Shown: positions 7,535-14,986 of the stretch, piece by piece
How the letters are laid out: each line of letters opens with the position of its first letter
Position numbering within the stretch: the stretch's first letter is position 1
Assembly (NCBI GenBank): GCA_903913215.1
Contig: CAIWKE010000008.1
Coordinates: 62,001 to 126,000 of the forward strand
Reading direction: 5' to 3'
Length of the DNA: 64,000 bases
Origin: an uncultured Holophagaceae bacterium
Lineage (GTDB): Bacteria > Acidobacteriota > Holophagae > Holophagales > Holophagaceae
Program-made: the position numbers and the translations under genes
Notes under the pieces: generated by a model
Told to the model about the DNA's origin: nothing
Databases searched by the model: none
Seen by the model: the letters and a program-made list of their open reading frames with translations, nothing else

Positions 7535-7594
7535 ACTGGAAAGTGTGTGTAGGTCAAAAGCTTACCGAGGGTTCGAATCCCTCACTCTCCGCCA
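7535..7594 (+). other. attR of element A: 3' fragment of tRNA-Ser(GGA)
   Basis: The sequence runs from the anticodon loop (CTGGAAAG, anticodon GGA) through a long variable arm and the T-arm GGGTTCGAATCCC to CTCTCCGCCA. This is the 3' part of a class II tRNA-Ser. The 5' half is absent: upstream is AT-rich element DNA. It is therefore not a functional tRNA but the duplicated target segment left by integration into the anticodon-loop/3' region. The intact gene should sit at the other end of element A. Confidence 0.85.
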
Positions 7595-7604
7595 GGTATC
7601 AATG

Positions 7605-7636
7605 TAAGCCCCTGATTTATGGGGGCTTATTTTTTG
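7605..7636 (+). terminator. Intrinsic terminator after the tRNA-Ser end
   Basis: Stem TAAGCCCC / GGGGCTTA (7605-7612, 7622-7629) followed by a T-rich tract. It would terminate transcription of the restored tRNA gene. Confidence 0.75.
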
Positions 7637-7894
7637 TTATAACTCATACCCACATATAAACCCATGCTTTGAGGTTGGCTGGTGATTAATCCCCAGCTTG
7701 ACGACTCACACAGCCGTTCCAAAAGTCATCTTGAACACCATTCCTGCGCTGCGCAGGTGGTCTTAGCGGGCAGGTGAAAGTCCTGCCGGTTGAAGACAGG
7801 CCCCCAGGTTCACGCTTGACCTGGGGGCTGATCTTCTTCGGTCCTACGTGAACGGCCGCGTCGTAGATCGCCTCGGTGTCGCGGCGAGTGGGAT
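7637..7894. other. Gene-free stretch with hairpin
   Basis: No gene recognised. It contains a perfect 10-bp stem, GCCCCCAGGT (7800-7809) and ACCTGGGGGC (7819-7828), which lies just downstream of the minus-strand 53-aa gene and could end its transcript, although only a weak T-rich tail follows on that strand. Confidence 0.4.
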
Positions 7895-8056
7895 CTACTT
7901 CACCCAGTCCGGTATCTTGCCCTCCCGGCGCAGCTTGTCGTGCTTCTCGTCCGACGCCTTCAGAGCCTTGGCCGCTTCGCTCAGAGGCTTTTCGCCAGGC
8001 GCCCCAGTAGGCGTCGGCTGCGGTGTGGGTTCCGGGCTATCAGTGTCCTTGGTCAT
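7895..8056 (-). CDS. Small hydrophilic protein, 53 aa
   Basis: ATG at 8056 preceded by a GGGGGG tract 5-6 nt upstream; 53 codons to TAG. The N-terminal half is Pro/Thr-rich (SPEPTPQPTPTGAP) and the C-terminal half is a charged helix (LSEAAKALKASDEKHDKLRR) ending in GKIPDWVK. No family is recognised. It is the last minus-strand gene of element B. The ribosome site and the biased, protein-like composition support it; function unknown. Confidence 0.45.
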   Translation of the reverse strand: MTKDTDSPEPTPQPTPTGAPGEKPLSEAAKALKASDEKHDKLRREGKIPDWVK

Positions 8057-8168
8057 TGCCATCCCCCCGATGCTTGGCCTTGCTTCATTTTACTTCCTGG
8101 GTTCTCTGGCAGACACAAAACAAGGGCCGCCAAACGGCGGCCCGAAGTTTCAACAGGTCACCTTGCCT

Positions 8169-8390
8169 TCAGGCGATGACGGCATCCTCCTCTGAAAGGC
8201 CCAGCACCTGGCAGAGGTTCTCTGATGCCGCCTGGCAAGCCGTCAGCGCTTCGATTGCCAACCGCGCTTGTGGGCCGCCCAGTTTGGCGAGGTCCCGAAG
8301 TGCCAGTGCCATGCTTCCCGCCAGGTGGACGGACTGGTAAGCGCGATCAAGGGCAGCGCGAGCCTCGGGGGTAAGGGTGTTGATGGACAT
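8169..8390 (-). CDS. Small helical protein of element B, 73 aa
   Basis: The start was placed at the ATG at 8390 because GGAG lies upstream; the frame is open further upstream but without a ribosome site. The sequence is almost wholly helical and Ala/Leu-rich (LTPEARAALDRAYQSVHLAG, then ALALRDLAKLGGPQARLAIE, CQAASENLCQVLGLSEEDAV). It is unrecognised. It may be an element-maintenance or regulatory peptide; this is only position-based inference. Confidence 0.5.
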   Translation of the reverse strand: MSINTLTPEARAALDRAYQSVHLAGSMALALRDLAKLGGPQARLAIEALTACQAASENLCQVLGLSEEDAVIA

Positions 8391-8620
8391 GATGACTCCA
8401 GGTGTTGGCGGGCATAGCCCGCAGTTTCGGCTGGTGTTTGCCAAGTGGAGTGGTGGTGTGTTGCCAGATGCCAAGGTATGCCGTTGGCAGATCAGCGCAA
8501 ACACACGCAGAACCTGACGAACACCCCCCGGGGGTCAATGGCGGGGGGGATGGGATTAAGGGCAAGCACCCGGCAGTGCGAGCATGCCTGTCTCTATTAC
8601 GCGAGTTGTTCTGATGGTCC
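8391..8620. other. Intergenic region with short inverted repeats
   Basis: It holds GCGGGC-ata-GCCCGC (8408-8422), a TGCCA...TGGCA pair near 8464-8490, and a run of CCCCCC/GGGGG around 8525-8550. No coding region is seen. It might contain the promoter of the 73-aa gene; a replication origin for the RepA-type system is possible but there are no clear iterons. Confidence 0.3.
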
Positions 8621-9523
8621 TTAATCTATGCCAGACATACTTGTTCTTGCTGCGAACTCAAGTTCGAACTGTTGCGCCTGAATAAATCCGTAATGGGGCG
8701 CTGGGGGAAAGTAGGAAAGTTCGACCTGGACTTTTGGGGTTCTCCAGACGTGAACCTTTCGAACATAGCCCTTCCCTGAATCGTACTCATCGAGTTGAGT
8801 GCCAAACCTTTCTATTAAATCAGTGAGTGTCTTTCGGATAGTTGACTCACAGGCCGTAGCACCACAGGCATACGAATGGTCGTCGTCAGGTATTGGATTG
8901 TAAATACGGATATAATTAAGCTTTCCATTATTGTCGTATTTAAATGCGACAACTGTTGTTAGGTCTTTGAATGGGAACAAAGGCAGACCATCTGAATCAT
9001 TTCCTTTAAGAGCTGAGTCAAAAATGGTGCGCCGCATGATCTGGCCTTCAAGAAACTGGTTGGCCTTCTCCGACATTTGCTTGGCCTCGCTATAAATTGC
9101 ATCGGCTTGTGCGTGGGCACCCTTCATAAGGGCAGCACCATAGGCGGCCTTTTCATCCTCCGACTTCGCCGGATCAGCTTTTTCCTTTTCATACAGGTCT
9201 TTGGCCTGTTTCATGATGTCAGTAGCCTGTTGCCACCTAGAGTTTGCTATGTCCATCATTTCCTGTGGCGACCCGAGCATCCCATCTGCTTGAGTCAATC
9301 CCTTATTTGAGGTAGGTGCTAACGGAATAGACCCCCAGGTGAAGTTCTTGGTCCTGACCTGTGCCTTTACCTGAGATTTGGTCATCCCGAACTTGATCCC
9401 GTTCCAGCTGAACTCTTTCTGGGTCGGCCTGGACGCCGTTACTCCAGATTGAGCAGGACTAGTGACGCTGACCACCATCAAGCAGAACACTACGGCAACA
9501 AAATGGATCCAGTTTCTCGACAT
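8621..9523 (-). CDS. Secreted protein with BamE/OmlA-like motif
   Basis: 300 aa from the ATG at 9523 (GGAGG 8 nt upstream). The N-terminus is a signal peptide: basic SRN, then a hydrophobic core FVAVVFCLMVVSVTS and AQS as cleavage region. FSWNGIKFGMTKSQVKAQV, just after, matches the small beta-alpha motif F..I.xGMTxxqV typical of BamE/SmpA-like domains. A central region is a long charged helix (about 90-160). The C-terminal half is beta-rich with one Cys pair (YACGATACEST). GC is lower than in the chromosome. It is cargo of element B, in the same direction as the replication operon. The role is unknown. Confidence 0.65.
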   Translation of the reverse strand: MSRNWIHFVAVVFCLMVVSVTSPAQSGVTASRPTQKEFSWNGIKFGMTKSQVKAQVRTKNFTWGSIPLAPTSNKGLTQADGMLGSPQEMMDIANSRWQQATDIMKQAKDLYEKEKADPAKSEDEKAAYGAALMKGAHAQADAIYSEAKQMSEKANQFLEGQIMRRTIFDSALKGNDSDGLPLFPFKDLTTVVAFKYDNNGKLNYIRIYNPIPDDDHSYACGATACESTIRKTLTDLIERFGTQLDEYDSGKGYVRKVHVWRTPKVQVELSYFPPAPHYGFIQAQQFELEFAARTSMSGID

Positions 9524-9583
9524 AGAACAAACCTCCATCGGAAGAAATCCCTGGTGGTCACCCAGCCCCCGGGCCAGCCACCT

Positions 9584-9811
9584 TCAGTCGGTCAAGGAAG
9601 GTGATGTCTCCGTGTACGGTGGCGCCAGTCGCATCTCTCTGACCGCTTCCACCAGGTTCTTGCCGGAGATTGGAGCTGTCCCTGCCAGCATCATTCGATA
9701 CCGGGCGGGCCAGCGCTCCTGGATCACGCGGAGTTCCTCCGGTGTTGGTTGCCGGTCCAGGCCTGGAATCAATGGCACTTGGGGAGTTGAAGGGGGTGGG
9801 TTGGTGGTCAT
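9584..9811 (-). CDS. Small protein of element B, 75 aa
   Basis: ATG at 9811 with AAGGA 6 nt upstream. Pro-rich N-terminus, then a helical stretch LDRQPTPEELRVIQERWPAR and a second half ending ETSPSLTD. An overlapping frame (9558-9824) is repetitive and lacks a ribosome site, so this frame is preferred. No family recognised. It lies 25 nt after the cysteine-rich gene and is probably the fifth gene of the same transcript. Confidence 0.5.
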   Translation of the reverse strand: MTTNPPPSTPQVPLIPGLDRQPTPEELRVIQERWPARYRMMLAGTAPISGKNLVEAVREMRLAPPYTETSPSLTD

Positions 9812-9836
9812 AGTTATCCTTCACCGCACGCTCTGA

Positions 9837-10406
9837 TTATATCGCAGGATATGCCGCCATCTTTCCGGCTGTGTAGTAGATGCGCCGGATGTCCGAGGGG
9901 ATGTCCCGCCGGTATCCAGCAAGCCTGAAATACTCCTTGGACGTCACCCACCGGCCCCGCTCCACCTTCTGCGGGCCATGCTTAGGTGCCCGGGGCCTGA
10001 AGGCCAGAGCCTGCCGGACTGGGGTTAGCCCCTGCCGCCTGCGTTCAAGATAGGCCTGATATTTCCGCGTTCGGACTTCTCGGCAGGCCTGGCACAGCTT
10101 GGCCTTCCGGTTGGCGCATCGTTCCGAGTCCAGATCGTTCAGCTCCCCCAAACAGTCCCAACACCTGTCCTCGAACGATAACTCGGCCCTACGCCGCTGC
10201 TCGGCCTCACGGCGAACTCTAAGGCACCTGGAACACCTCTGCCGCCCCTGGGCTTTTGGACGCTTCTTACAGTCCAGGCAGCGGCCACCCGTGTTCAACG
10301 ATGACCACCTAGCGTGACGCCGCGAGAGTTCAACTAGACAGATAAGGCAATGGTAGAACTCATCCTCCATGACCTCCCTATGCCTACAACTAACGCAACG
10401 CTTCAT
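9837..10406 (-). CDS. Cysteine-rich multi-zinc-ribbon protein
   Basis: 189 aa with repeated CxxC pairs: CVSC (4-7), CLIC (about 20-23), CLDC (about 43-46), CSRC (about 58-61), CWDC (about 82-85) and CQAC (about 105-108), all in a very Arg-rich background. Pairs of CxxC suggest about three zinc ribbons, and the basic charge suggests nucleic-acid binding. The start ATG overlaps the stop of the upstream gene (ATGA), so translation is coupled to the RepA-type operon. The last 60 residues (RWVTSKEYFRLAGYRRDIPS) are Cys-free. No known family comes to mind; a replication or transcription factor of the element is plausible. Confidence 0.6.
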   Translation of the reverse strand: MKRCVSCRHREVMEDEFYHCLICLVELSRRHARWSSLNTGGRCLDCKKRPKAQGRQRCSRCLRVRREAEQRRRAELSFEDRCWDCLGELNDLDSERCANRKAKLCQACREVRTRKYQAYLERRRQGLTPVRQALAFRPRAPKHGPQKVERGRWVTSKEYFRLAGYRRDIPSDIRRIYYTAGKMAAYPAI

Positions 10407-10909
10407 ACGCCCCCCGGTGTGTTCTGGATCAGGTCCACGCGGCTGGTCGGGGCCAACCGCTTTTTGTGGGGTCTAGTGTTGGGCTCAACGGCAGTCAGGC
10501 TGGAAGGGGGCGGGAGAGAAGATGTGGGATCTTCAGGCCAGACTGCCTCGACACTCCCGCCCATGCCCACGGTCAGGGAGTAGAGGTGCCGAAGATCCTC
10601 CAGGCTCCAGGCGTGGCACTGAAGCATCGTCTGATCCTGGCGGGTGAATTGATCCCAGAGGTCTAGGCCCTCCCGGTAGCGGGCTAGGCCCTTCAGGTCC
10701 ACCTGGGGGTCAAGACGGAAGATGGTCGTCCGTTGCTCTGCCGTGAAGCCCAGCAGGGCGATCAGCTCTGGTTTCAGGTCACGGACTGTCGCCAACTCGG
10801 GCAGGTCTAGGGCCTCCTGAGGTGCCCAGTAGATCCGTCCCCTGTCCGTCCTCCAACGGACATACTCGCGGGCCAGTAAGAAGGACTGGGCGTCCATGGC
10901 CCGGCTCAC
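10403..10909 (-). CDS. Unknown protein of the element B replication operon
   Basis: 168 aa starting at a GTG that overlaps the RepA-type stop codon by 4 nt (GTGA), with GAGGGG upstream; a later ATG at 10897 is an alternative. The N-terminus, FLLAREYVRWRTDRGRIYWA through LATVRDLKPELIALLGF, reads as a compact helical domain. The ELxPELIALLG segment resembles small TubC-like or primase-associated domains, but I cannot assign it. Pro-rich C-terminus. The position between the RepA-type ATPase and the Cys-rich gene points to a replication accessory role. Confidence 0.5.
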   Translation of the reverse strand: MSRAMDAQSFLLAREYVRWRTDRGRIYWAPQEALDLPELATVRDLKPELIALLGFTAEQRTTIFRLDPQVDLKGLARYREGLDLWDQFTRQDQTMLQCHAWSLEDLRHLYSLTVGMGGSVEAVWPEDPTSSLPPPSSLTAVEPNTRPHKKRLAPTSRVDLIQNTPGGV

Positions 10910-12606
10910 AGGCACCCCTCGGGCTCGGCCATGGCGAGGGGCACCGGAGTTCCGGTTATCCGTGTTCCGTGTTCCGGTCCCCTAAGGGAACGGAACATGG
11001 AACAGGGGGGAAGGAGTGGTGGTGTTCCGTTTGTTCCGCCGTGTTCCGGTTGGGGCGGAACACCTTGAAACGTATGGGAATTGCCCGATTTTATGGACTC
11101 TGGCTTGTTCCGGTCGGAACAATTGAAGCCCAGTGTCTGCGCCTTGGCCCACCCGGTGTCCGTCAGGCTGATCTGGTCCACCCAGCCATTTTTCCTGAGG
11201 GCGGAGATGGCTTTGTCCCAGAGCCGAGATGGGGTCTTTCCATCCGGGAAGATGACGCGGGCCTCTTTCTCTTTGTCAAGCTTGGCAAGGCTCCCGCCAG
11301 CTTCCGCGACGGCTAGAAGCACCTTGTCCTCGCGGTTGAACTTGAGCATGGCTGATACACCCTGAATGGTAGCGATGGCCCGCTCGGAGTCGGGGTGGAG
11401 GCTTAGGAACCCGGCCCCAGGTTCACCTTCCTGTCGGCGCTCCAGCAAGATCGTCTCCCCCTTCTCGGTAGCGTTGGTCTTGGACAAGTGGAGGGCGACA
11501 TAGGCCCCACGAAGTGCCCGGTCTGCCTCCAGGCCAGCCGTCTGCGCCTCAGAGGGAGACAAGGCCGCCATCTGGAGAACGAACCGGGCGGCCCCCTCGA
11601 TGGCACTGGAACCTCGCAGCGCTTCAGGGTGGAGTCTCTGGAACAGTTTTCGATCACTGTTGGAGTCGTTGCCCTTGGTCAGGTGGTGAATAGCCAGCGG
11701 TGCCGCCCCGGTCTGCTGAGCAAGAGCAGACCACGCCTCGACAAAACCTCGGGTATCCCGGGCGGCGTTCTCATCGCCCAGGTTCAACCTGGCCAGGGTG
11801 TCCAGCACAATCAACCCGCATCCACCAGGAATCGCGTTGGCTATGGCAGCTAAGGCCTGCCACTGATCTTGGAGACTGAACACTTCGCCAGTGGCCCGGT
11901 CTGGGAAGACTGGGACCATCCGGCCCTTCAGGGCCTCCAGGTGGGCCGGGGTCCAGCGGGGGTCCTCGGCAAGCAGTTCGATGCCACGGTTCAACCTTCG
12001 GTGAAACTCCTCTTGATCATCCTCAAGGGTGACGAACAACACACCAGAAGACTGTCCCGGGGAGACCTGGAGGCCCAGCACCCCCAGCCCCGAGGCTAGG
12101 CCAAGGCCGATGGAGAGGGCCGTCATGCTCTTTCCGCAACCAGCCCGGCCAGCTAAGATCCCGGGAACACCGGCAGGGATGAGCCCCTCCACAAGCCAGC
12201 GGACGGGAGGTGGTGGCTCTGTCAGCATCCTGGCAACATCGCCAACTAGCCAGGGGCCTTGATCCCTGGCGGTCGGCGAGGAGGCGAGCGGAAGTTCAAC
12301 TCTTGTTGGCTTCAATGGCAGAGTGGGGTGGTCCGCTTGGTGATTCCTTTTGGCCCCTGCCACAACCATGGGGGTCACGGGGTCTTCGAGTTGCCAGAAT
12401 GGGCCAGAGTCATGTGATTTCCAAAGGGTAGCGTCCTTAACCACGCTGCCACGCCCGGTAACTTCAAATGTCAATTCCCGATGAGTGGCATTGCCAGACT
12501 CATCGTGGCAAACCCTTGCCTTTGATGGCTTGCCGAGGCCCGGCCATGCCTTTGGAAGTTCGGGACAGTTTTCAGGAAGTGGCATCACTAAAAATGGTTC
12601 ACCCAT
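10906..12606 (-). CDS. RepA-type AAA ATPase (replicative helicase-like)
   Basis: 566 aa from the ATG at 12606, which overlaps the upstream stop (ATGGGTGA) and has GGGGG before it; an upstream start at 12636 is less likely. The Walker A motif is GILAGRAGCGKSMTALSIGL and the Walker B is GLIVLDTLARLN, in a RecA-like AAA_25 domain (about 145-360). RGSSAIEGAARFVLQM is the conserved block found in RepA-like hexameric helicases of plasmids and prophages. The C-terminal 150 residues include a winged-helix-like segment (KTPSRLWDKAISALRKNGWV). It probably unwinds the element DNA during autonomous replication. Confidence 0.8.
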   Translation of the reverse strand: MGEPFLVMPLPENCPELPKAWPGLGKPSKARVCHDESGNATHRELTFEVTGRGSVVKDATLWKSHDSGPFWQLEDPVTPMVVAGAKRNHQADHPTLPLKPTRVELPLASSPTARDQGPWLVGDVARMLTEPPPPVRWLVEGLIPAGVPGILAGRAGCGKSMTALSIGLGLASGLGVLGLQVSPGQSSGVLFVTLEDDQEEFHRRLNRGIELLAEDPRWTPAHLEALKGRMVPVFPDRATGEVFSLQDQWQALAAIANAIPGGCGLIVLDTLARLNLGDENAARDTRGFVEAWSALAQQTGAAPLAIHHLTKGNDSNSDRKLFQRLHPEALRGSSAIEGAARFVLQMAALSPSEAQTAGLEADRALRGAYVALHLSKTNATEKGETILLERRQEGEPGAGFLSLHPDSERAIATIQGVSAMLKFNREDKVLLAVAEAGGSLAKLDKEKEARVIFPDGKTPSRLWDKAISALRKNGWVDQISLTDTGWAKAQTLGFNCSDRNKPESIKSGNSHTFQGVPPQPEHGGTNGTPPLLPPCSMFRSLRGPEHGTRITGTPVPLAMAEPEGCL

Positions 12607-12964
12607 GGCTGCCCCCGAGATAGCGGTTAAGCGCACGCTCCAGTGCCCGCTTAGCCCTTGCGAATTTATTGATTCCGCGAAGGTAGGCGTAGAGAGAAAT
12701 AGGGTCGAAACCGCAGTGGTGTTTCCGTTCTTCGGATGGGCCTTCGAATGCCTCGTCTTTCCATACCCAAGTGTCGATGTCGATGCTGAAGGAATCCACT
12801 GGGGCGCCCGGTATGGTCGGGTTCGTCATGATGTACTTCCTGCCAATAACCCGGCCTCCGGGAAAGAGCGTGTGTAGTAACTCAGCTCCGTCCTGGTCTA
12901 GCACCCTTCGGTTTAGGTCCTCCCACCCCAAAGGTGACCGCTCCGCGTTGAGGGTGCTGCCCAT
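12599..12964 (-). CDS. Small replication protein, primase-like
   Basis: 121 aa. ATG at 12964 shares one base with the preceding stop (TGATG) and has GAGG 7 nt upstream; a GTG three bases earlier is possible. Residues 85-110 (GFDPISLYAYLRGINKFARA) resemble segments of primase/helicase-associated proteins in P4-like elements. There is no Cys zinc finger. It sits between the AlpA-like gene and the RepA-type ATPase, both overlapping, so it is very likely part of the replication module. The assignment is positional rather than by a strong motif. Confidence 0.45.
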   Translation of the reverse strand: MGSTLNAERSPLGWEDLNRRVLDQDGAELLHTLFPGGRVIGRKYIMTNPTIPGAPVDSFSIDIDTWVWKDEAFEGPSEERKHHCGFDPISLYAYLRGINKFARAKRALERALNRYLGGSHG

Positions 12965-13170
12965 CACCGCGCCTCAAGCGACTTCAGCCAGGCCTCAACC
13001 TCGGCAGCAGGGATGAGGGTTCGGCGACCGCTCTTAACGGCGCGGAGTCGGCCAGTCTTCAACTCCTCAAAAACGCGGGTCCTGCCAAGCCCTGTGAGGG
13101 CAGTGAAATCTGCGATGGAGTAAGTCACGCGTGCTGTCGGGGCGATTGTGTGGACCACTTTGGGCTCCAT
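12964..13170 (-). CDS. AlpA/excisionase-type helix-turn-helix protein
   Basis: 68 aa. YSIADFTALTGLGRTRVFEE followed by LKTGRLRAVKSGRRTLIPAAEVEAWL is a textbook MerR-like winged HTH of the excisionase (HTH_17/AlpA) family. Such proteins direct excision or activate the integrase in P4-like islands. It begins the replication operon. The ATG at 13170 sits inside a 33-bp near-palindrome and has no ribosome site; a GTG at residue 5 has GGAG before it and might be the real start. Confidence 0.85.
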   Translation of the reverse strand: MEPKVVHTIAPTARVTYSIADFTALTGLGRTRVFEELKTGRLRAVKSGRRTLIPAAEVEAWLKSLEAR

Positions 13171-13200
13171 GAAGTGCGAGAACGCTCTCGCGGGTTCATG
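13168..13200. promoter_or_regulatory. Palindrome covering the AlpA-like start codon
   Basis: CATGAA-gt-GCGAGA-acgc-TCTCGC-ggg-TTCATG: two nested perfect arms of 6 bp each. In the minus-strand transcript the annotated AUG lies in the 3' arm of this hairpin. It could be an operator for an autoregulating HTH protein or an RNA structure hiding the start codon. Confidence 0.5.
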
Positions 13201-13445
13201 GACAACCTAGCCGATTTTCTGGGCGTCACAATATGGAATCAAATTTTATTTTGATTAGAGTTGTGCTTGGTTGTTCGCACCAGTTTTCAGATGTATTCCG
13301 ATGTTTTCGAATTCACCGAATTCATCTATTTACGACCTCGATTGCTTCCACCAGCAGTGGCAGGATTGCGCCTCAACCTTTAGGACTGTATTGCCATTCA
13401 CGCTAGCGCTCAATTCGTGGGGGGCGCCGTCGCCCGGATTCTGTC
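13201..13445. other. Intergenic region between integrase B and the replication operon
   Basis: 245 bp without a gene. The AT-rich part at 13230-13320 should contain the promoter of the AlpA-led operon; no consensus box is clear. The part near 13400-13445 is the downstream flank of the integrase. Confidence 0.35.
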
Positions 13446-14795
13446 CTAGCCCACATCCCCTCGGATCGGAATCACATTCGACTCTGGTTGTCCGCTTGGT
13501 CTGTTACAGAAAATCGCCCAAGACCCCATCAGGGCCTTCCTCTTAGCGAACTGCGTGCCGCGTGCATATGCGGCCTCAGCCTTGTCCTTCAGCTGGTGTG
13601 CGAGAGCGTTCTCGATGACTTCACGGGGAAAGCTAGAGCACTCCCCAGCCCAATCCCTGAAGGTGGATCGGAACCCATGGGGCACGACCCTGCGTCCGTC
13701 AGAATCGCACCAGCCCTCCCCACCGGCCTCCACCGACTTCTTGTGCAGGAGGATGACAGCCTTCAGCATCGCGCCATTGGACAAGCCCCTGCCCTTTTTC
13801 TGGCCCGGGAACAGAAACACCGACTTCTCCCGGCTGAACATGTCCTTGACGATCTCCAGAGCCCGAGGCGATAGGGGAATTGTGTGCTCCTTGGCCGCCT
13901 TCATCCGCTCCGCTGGAATGGTCCAGATGGCCTTATGAATATTGAATTCACTGCGCTCGGCAGCGACCACCTCCTCAGAACGGGCAGCCGTGAGGATGGT
14001 GAATTCCAAGGCCAGAGGTGCAATCCCAGCCTGCCCCCGCAGTGCCACCACGAAATCACCGACTCGCGCATAAGGGAGGGCGGGCTGGCTTTCAACCTTT
14101 GCCACCTTTGCCTTGGCCGCCAGCAACTTGTCTAGGTGGTTCGTCCACCTGGCGGGATTGTCGCCCGTGCGGTAGCCAGAAACCGTGGCCCACGCCAGCA
14201 CGGCTTCTATGCGCTGCCTGACCCTAGACGCCGTCTCGTTTTTGGTTGTCCAGATCGGGTCGAGAACCTTGCGGACCATTGGCAAATCAATCGCGGCCAC
14301 AGGCAAGGACCCTATGATCGGACTCACATATGTTGCGAGAGTGTTCTCCCACTGTTGGGCATGCTTCTCATTTTTCCACCCAGCTCTTTTATCCTTGATA
14401 TATGAAGCGGCGGCCTGGTCGAAGGTCTTGGCTTTGGCCGCTTCAATCTTCGCGGCGATGGACTTCTCAGCGCTGGCCGTTTTTGGGTCCAGGTTCTTGT
14501 CCAACATCTCGCGGAATTCCCCGGCCTTCTCCCTGGCCCGGGCAAGGCTTACATCCAACAGCGACCCGAGTCCCATCTCAACTGTCTTCCCAGTCAACCG
14601 ACTTCGATACCGGAAGCACCAGGACTTCGTGACGGTGTCGGAGAGCTTCGGCTTGCCCCCTATAGTCCTCGGCGAGGACAGGCGGGTGATCATCAGGTAG
14701 AGCCCCCCACCATCGATGAGATACCTGCGCCTCGCATTGTTGTCGAGACCAGAGGTGGCGACTTCCACGGCAGAAAGTTTGTTTCTCCTACCCAT
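13446..14795 (-). CDS. P4-type tyrosine integrase of element B
   Basis: 449 aa. The N-terminal DUF4102-type arm-binding domain (LSAVEVATSG, YLIDGGGLYLMIT, KSWCFRYR, EMGLGSLLDVSLARAREKA) is typical of P4-like integrases. The core-binding domain follows (about 120-215). Catalytic residues are in LTAARSEEVV (Arg), VPHGFRSTFRDW (HxxR) and DKAEAAYARG (Tyr). It lies 190 bp from the tRNA-Ser copy at 14987, the site it presumably uses. The N-terminus includes the first of three CTACCCAT repeats (read on plus strand) at its start codon. Confidence 0.92.
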   Translation of the reverse strand: MGRRNKLSAVEVATSGLDNNARRRYLIDGGGLYLMITRLSSPRTIGGKPKLSDTVTKSWCFRYRSRLTGKTVEMGLGSLLDVSLARAREKAGEFREMLDKNLDPKTASAEKSIAAKIEAAKAKTFDQAAASYIKDKRAGWKNEKHAQQWENTLATYVSPIIGSLPVAAIDLPMVRKVLDPIWTTKNETASRVRQRIEAVLAWATVSGYRTGDNPARWTNHLDKLLAAKAKVAKVESQPALPYARVGDFVVALRGQAGIAPLALEFTILTAARSEEVVAAERSEFNIHKAIWTIPAERMKAAKEHTIPLSPRALEIVKDMFSREKSVFLFPGQKKGRGLSNGAMLKAVILLHKKSVEAGGEGWCDSDGRRVVPHGFRSTFRDWAGECSSFPREVIENALAHQLKDKAEAAYARGTQFAKRKALMGSWAIFCNRPSGQPESNVIPIRGDVG

Positions 14796-14840
14796 ACAAC
14801 CTCACGAAGGTTCGAACCACCTACCCATGTCCCTACCCAT
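14788..14840. repeat. Triple CTACCCAT repeat at integrase B start
   Basis: CTACCCAT occurs at 14788-14795, 14821-14828 and 14833-14840. The first includes the integrase start codon. A perfect palindrome, GGTTCGAACC, lies between copies one and two near 14809-14818. The arrangement suits arm-type binding sites of the integrase, allowing it to repress its own gene. Confidence 0.45.
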
Positions 14841-14986
14841 ATATTACTTTCGGATGATACCGAACGCAAATGAATTCTGGATAGTTCATCGATGACGTCA
14901 AATCATTTTATTTGGCTATTTACACACTAAAAAGCCTGAACCTTAGCGAACCATTCCGAATCGTTATAAACCAAGGTTCCGGCGGA

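Larger units (their letters stand above)
1..7594. mobile_element. Integrative and mobilisable element A (right part; left end outside window)
   Basis: The stretch runs from a MobC-like gene cut by the window edge, through foreign-looking cargo, to a tyrosine integrase and a 60-nt 3' fragment of tRNA-Ser. Integration into a tRNA 3' part leaves such a fragment at the distal end, so the intact tRNA gene should lie left of the window. Cargo between about 1.5 and 5.3 kb has clearly lower GC than the chromosome after 15 kb. The mobilisation gene plus an oriT-like site suggest conjugative mobilisation; no relaxase is visible and it would lie beyond the left edge. Confidence 0.75.

Noticed and set aside
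7535-7594. Complete tRNA-Ser gene
   Set aside because: Only the anticodon loop to CCA is present; the acceptor 5' strand, D-arm and 5' anticodon stem are missing.
7848-8195. 115-aa plus-strand ORF in element B
   Set aside because: No ribosome site; the minus strand here has two short ORFs with good ribosome sites.
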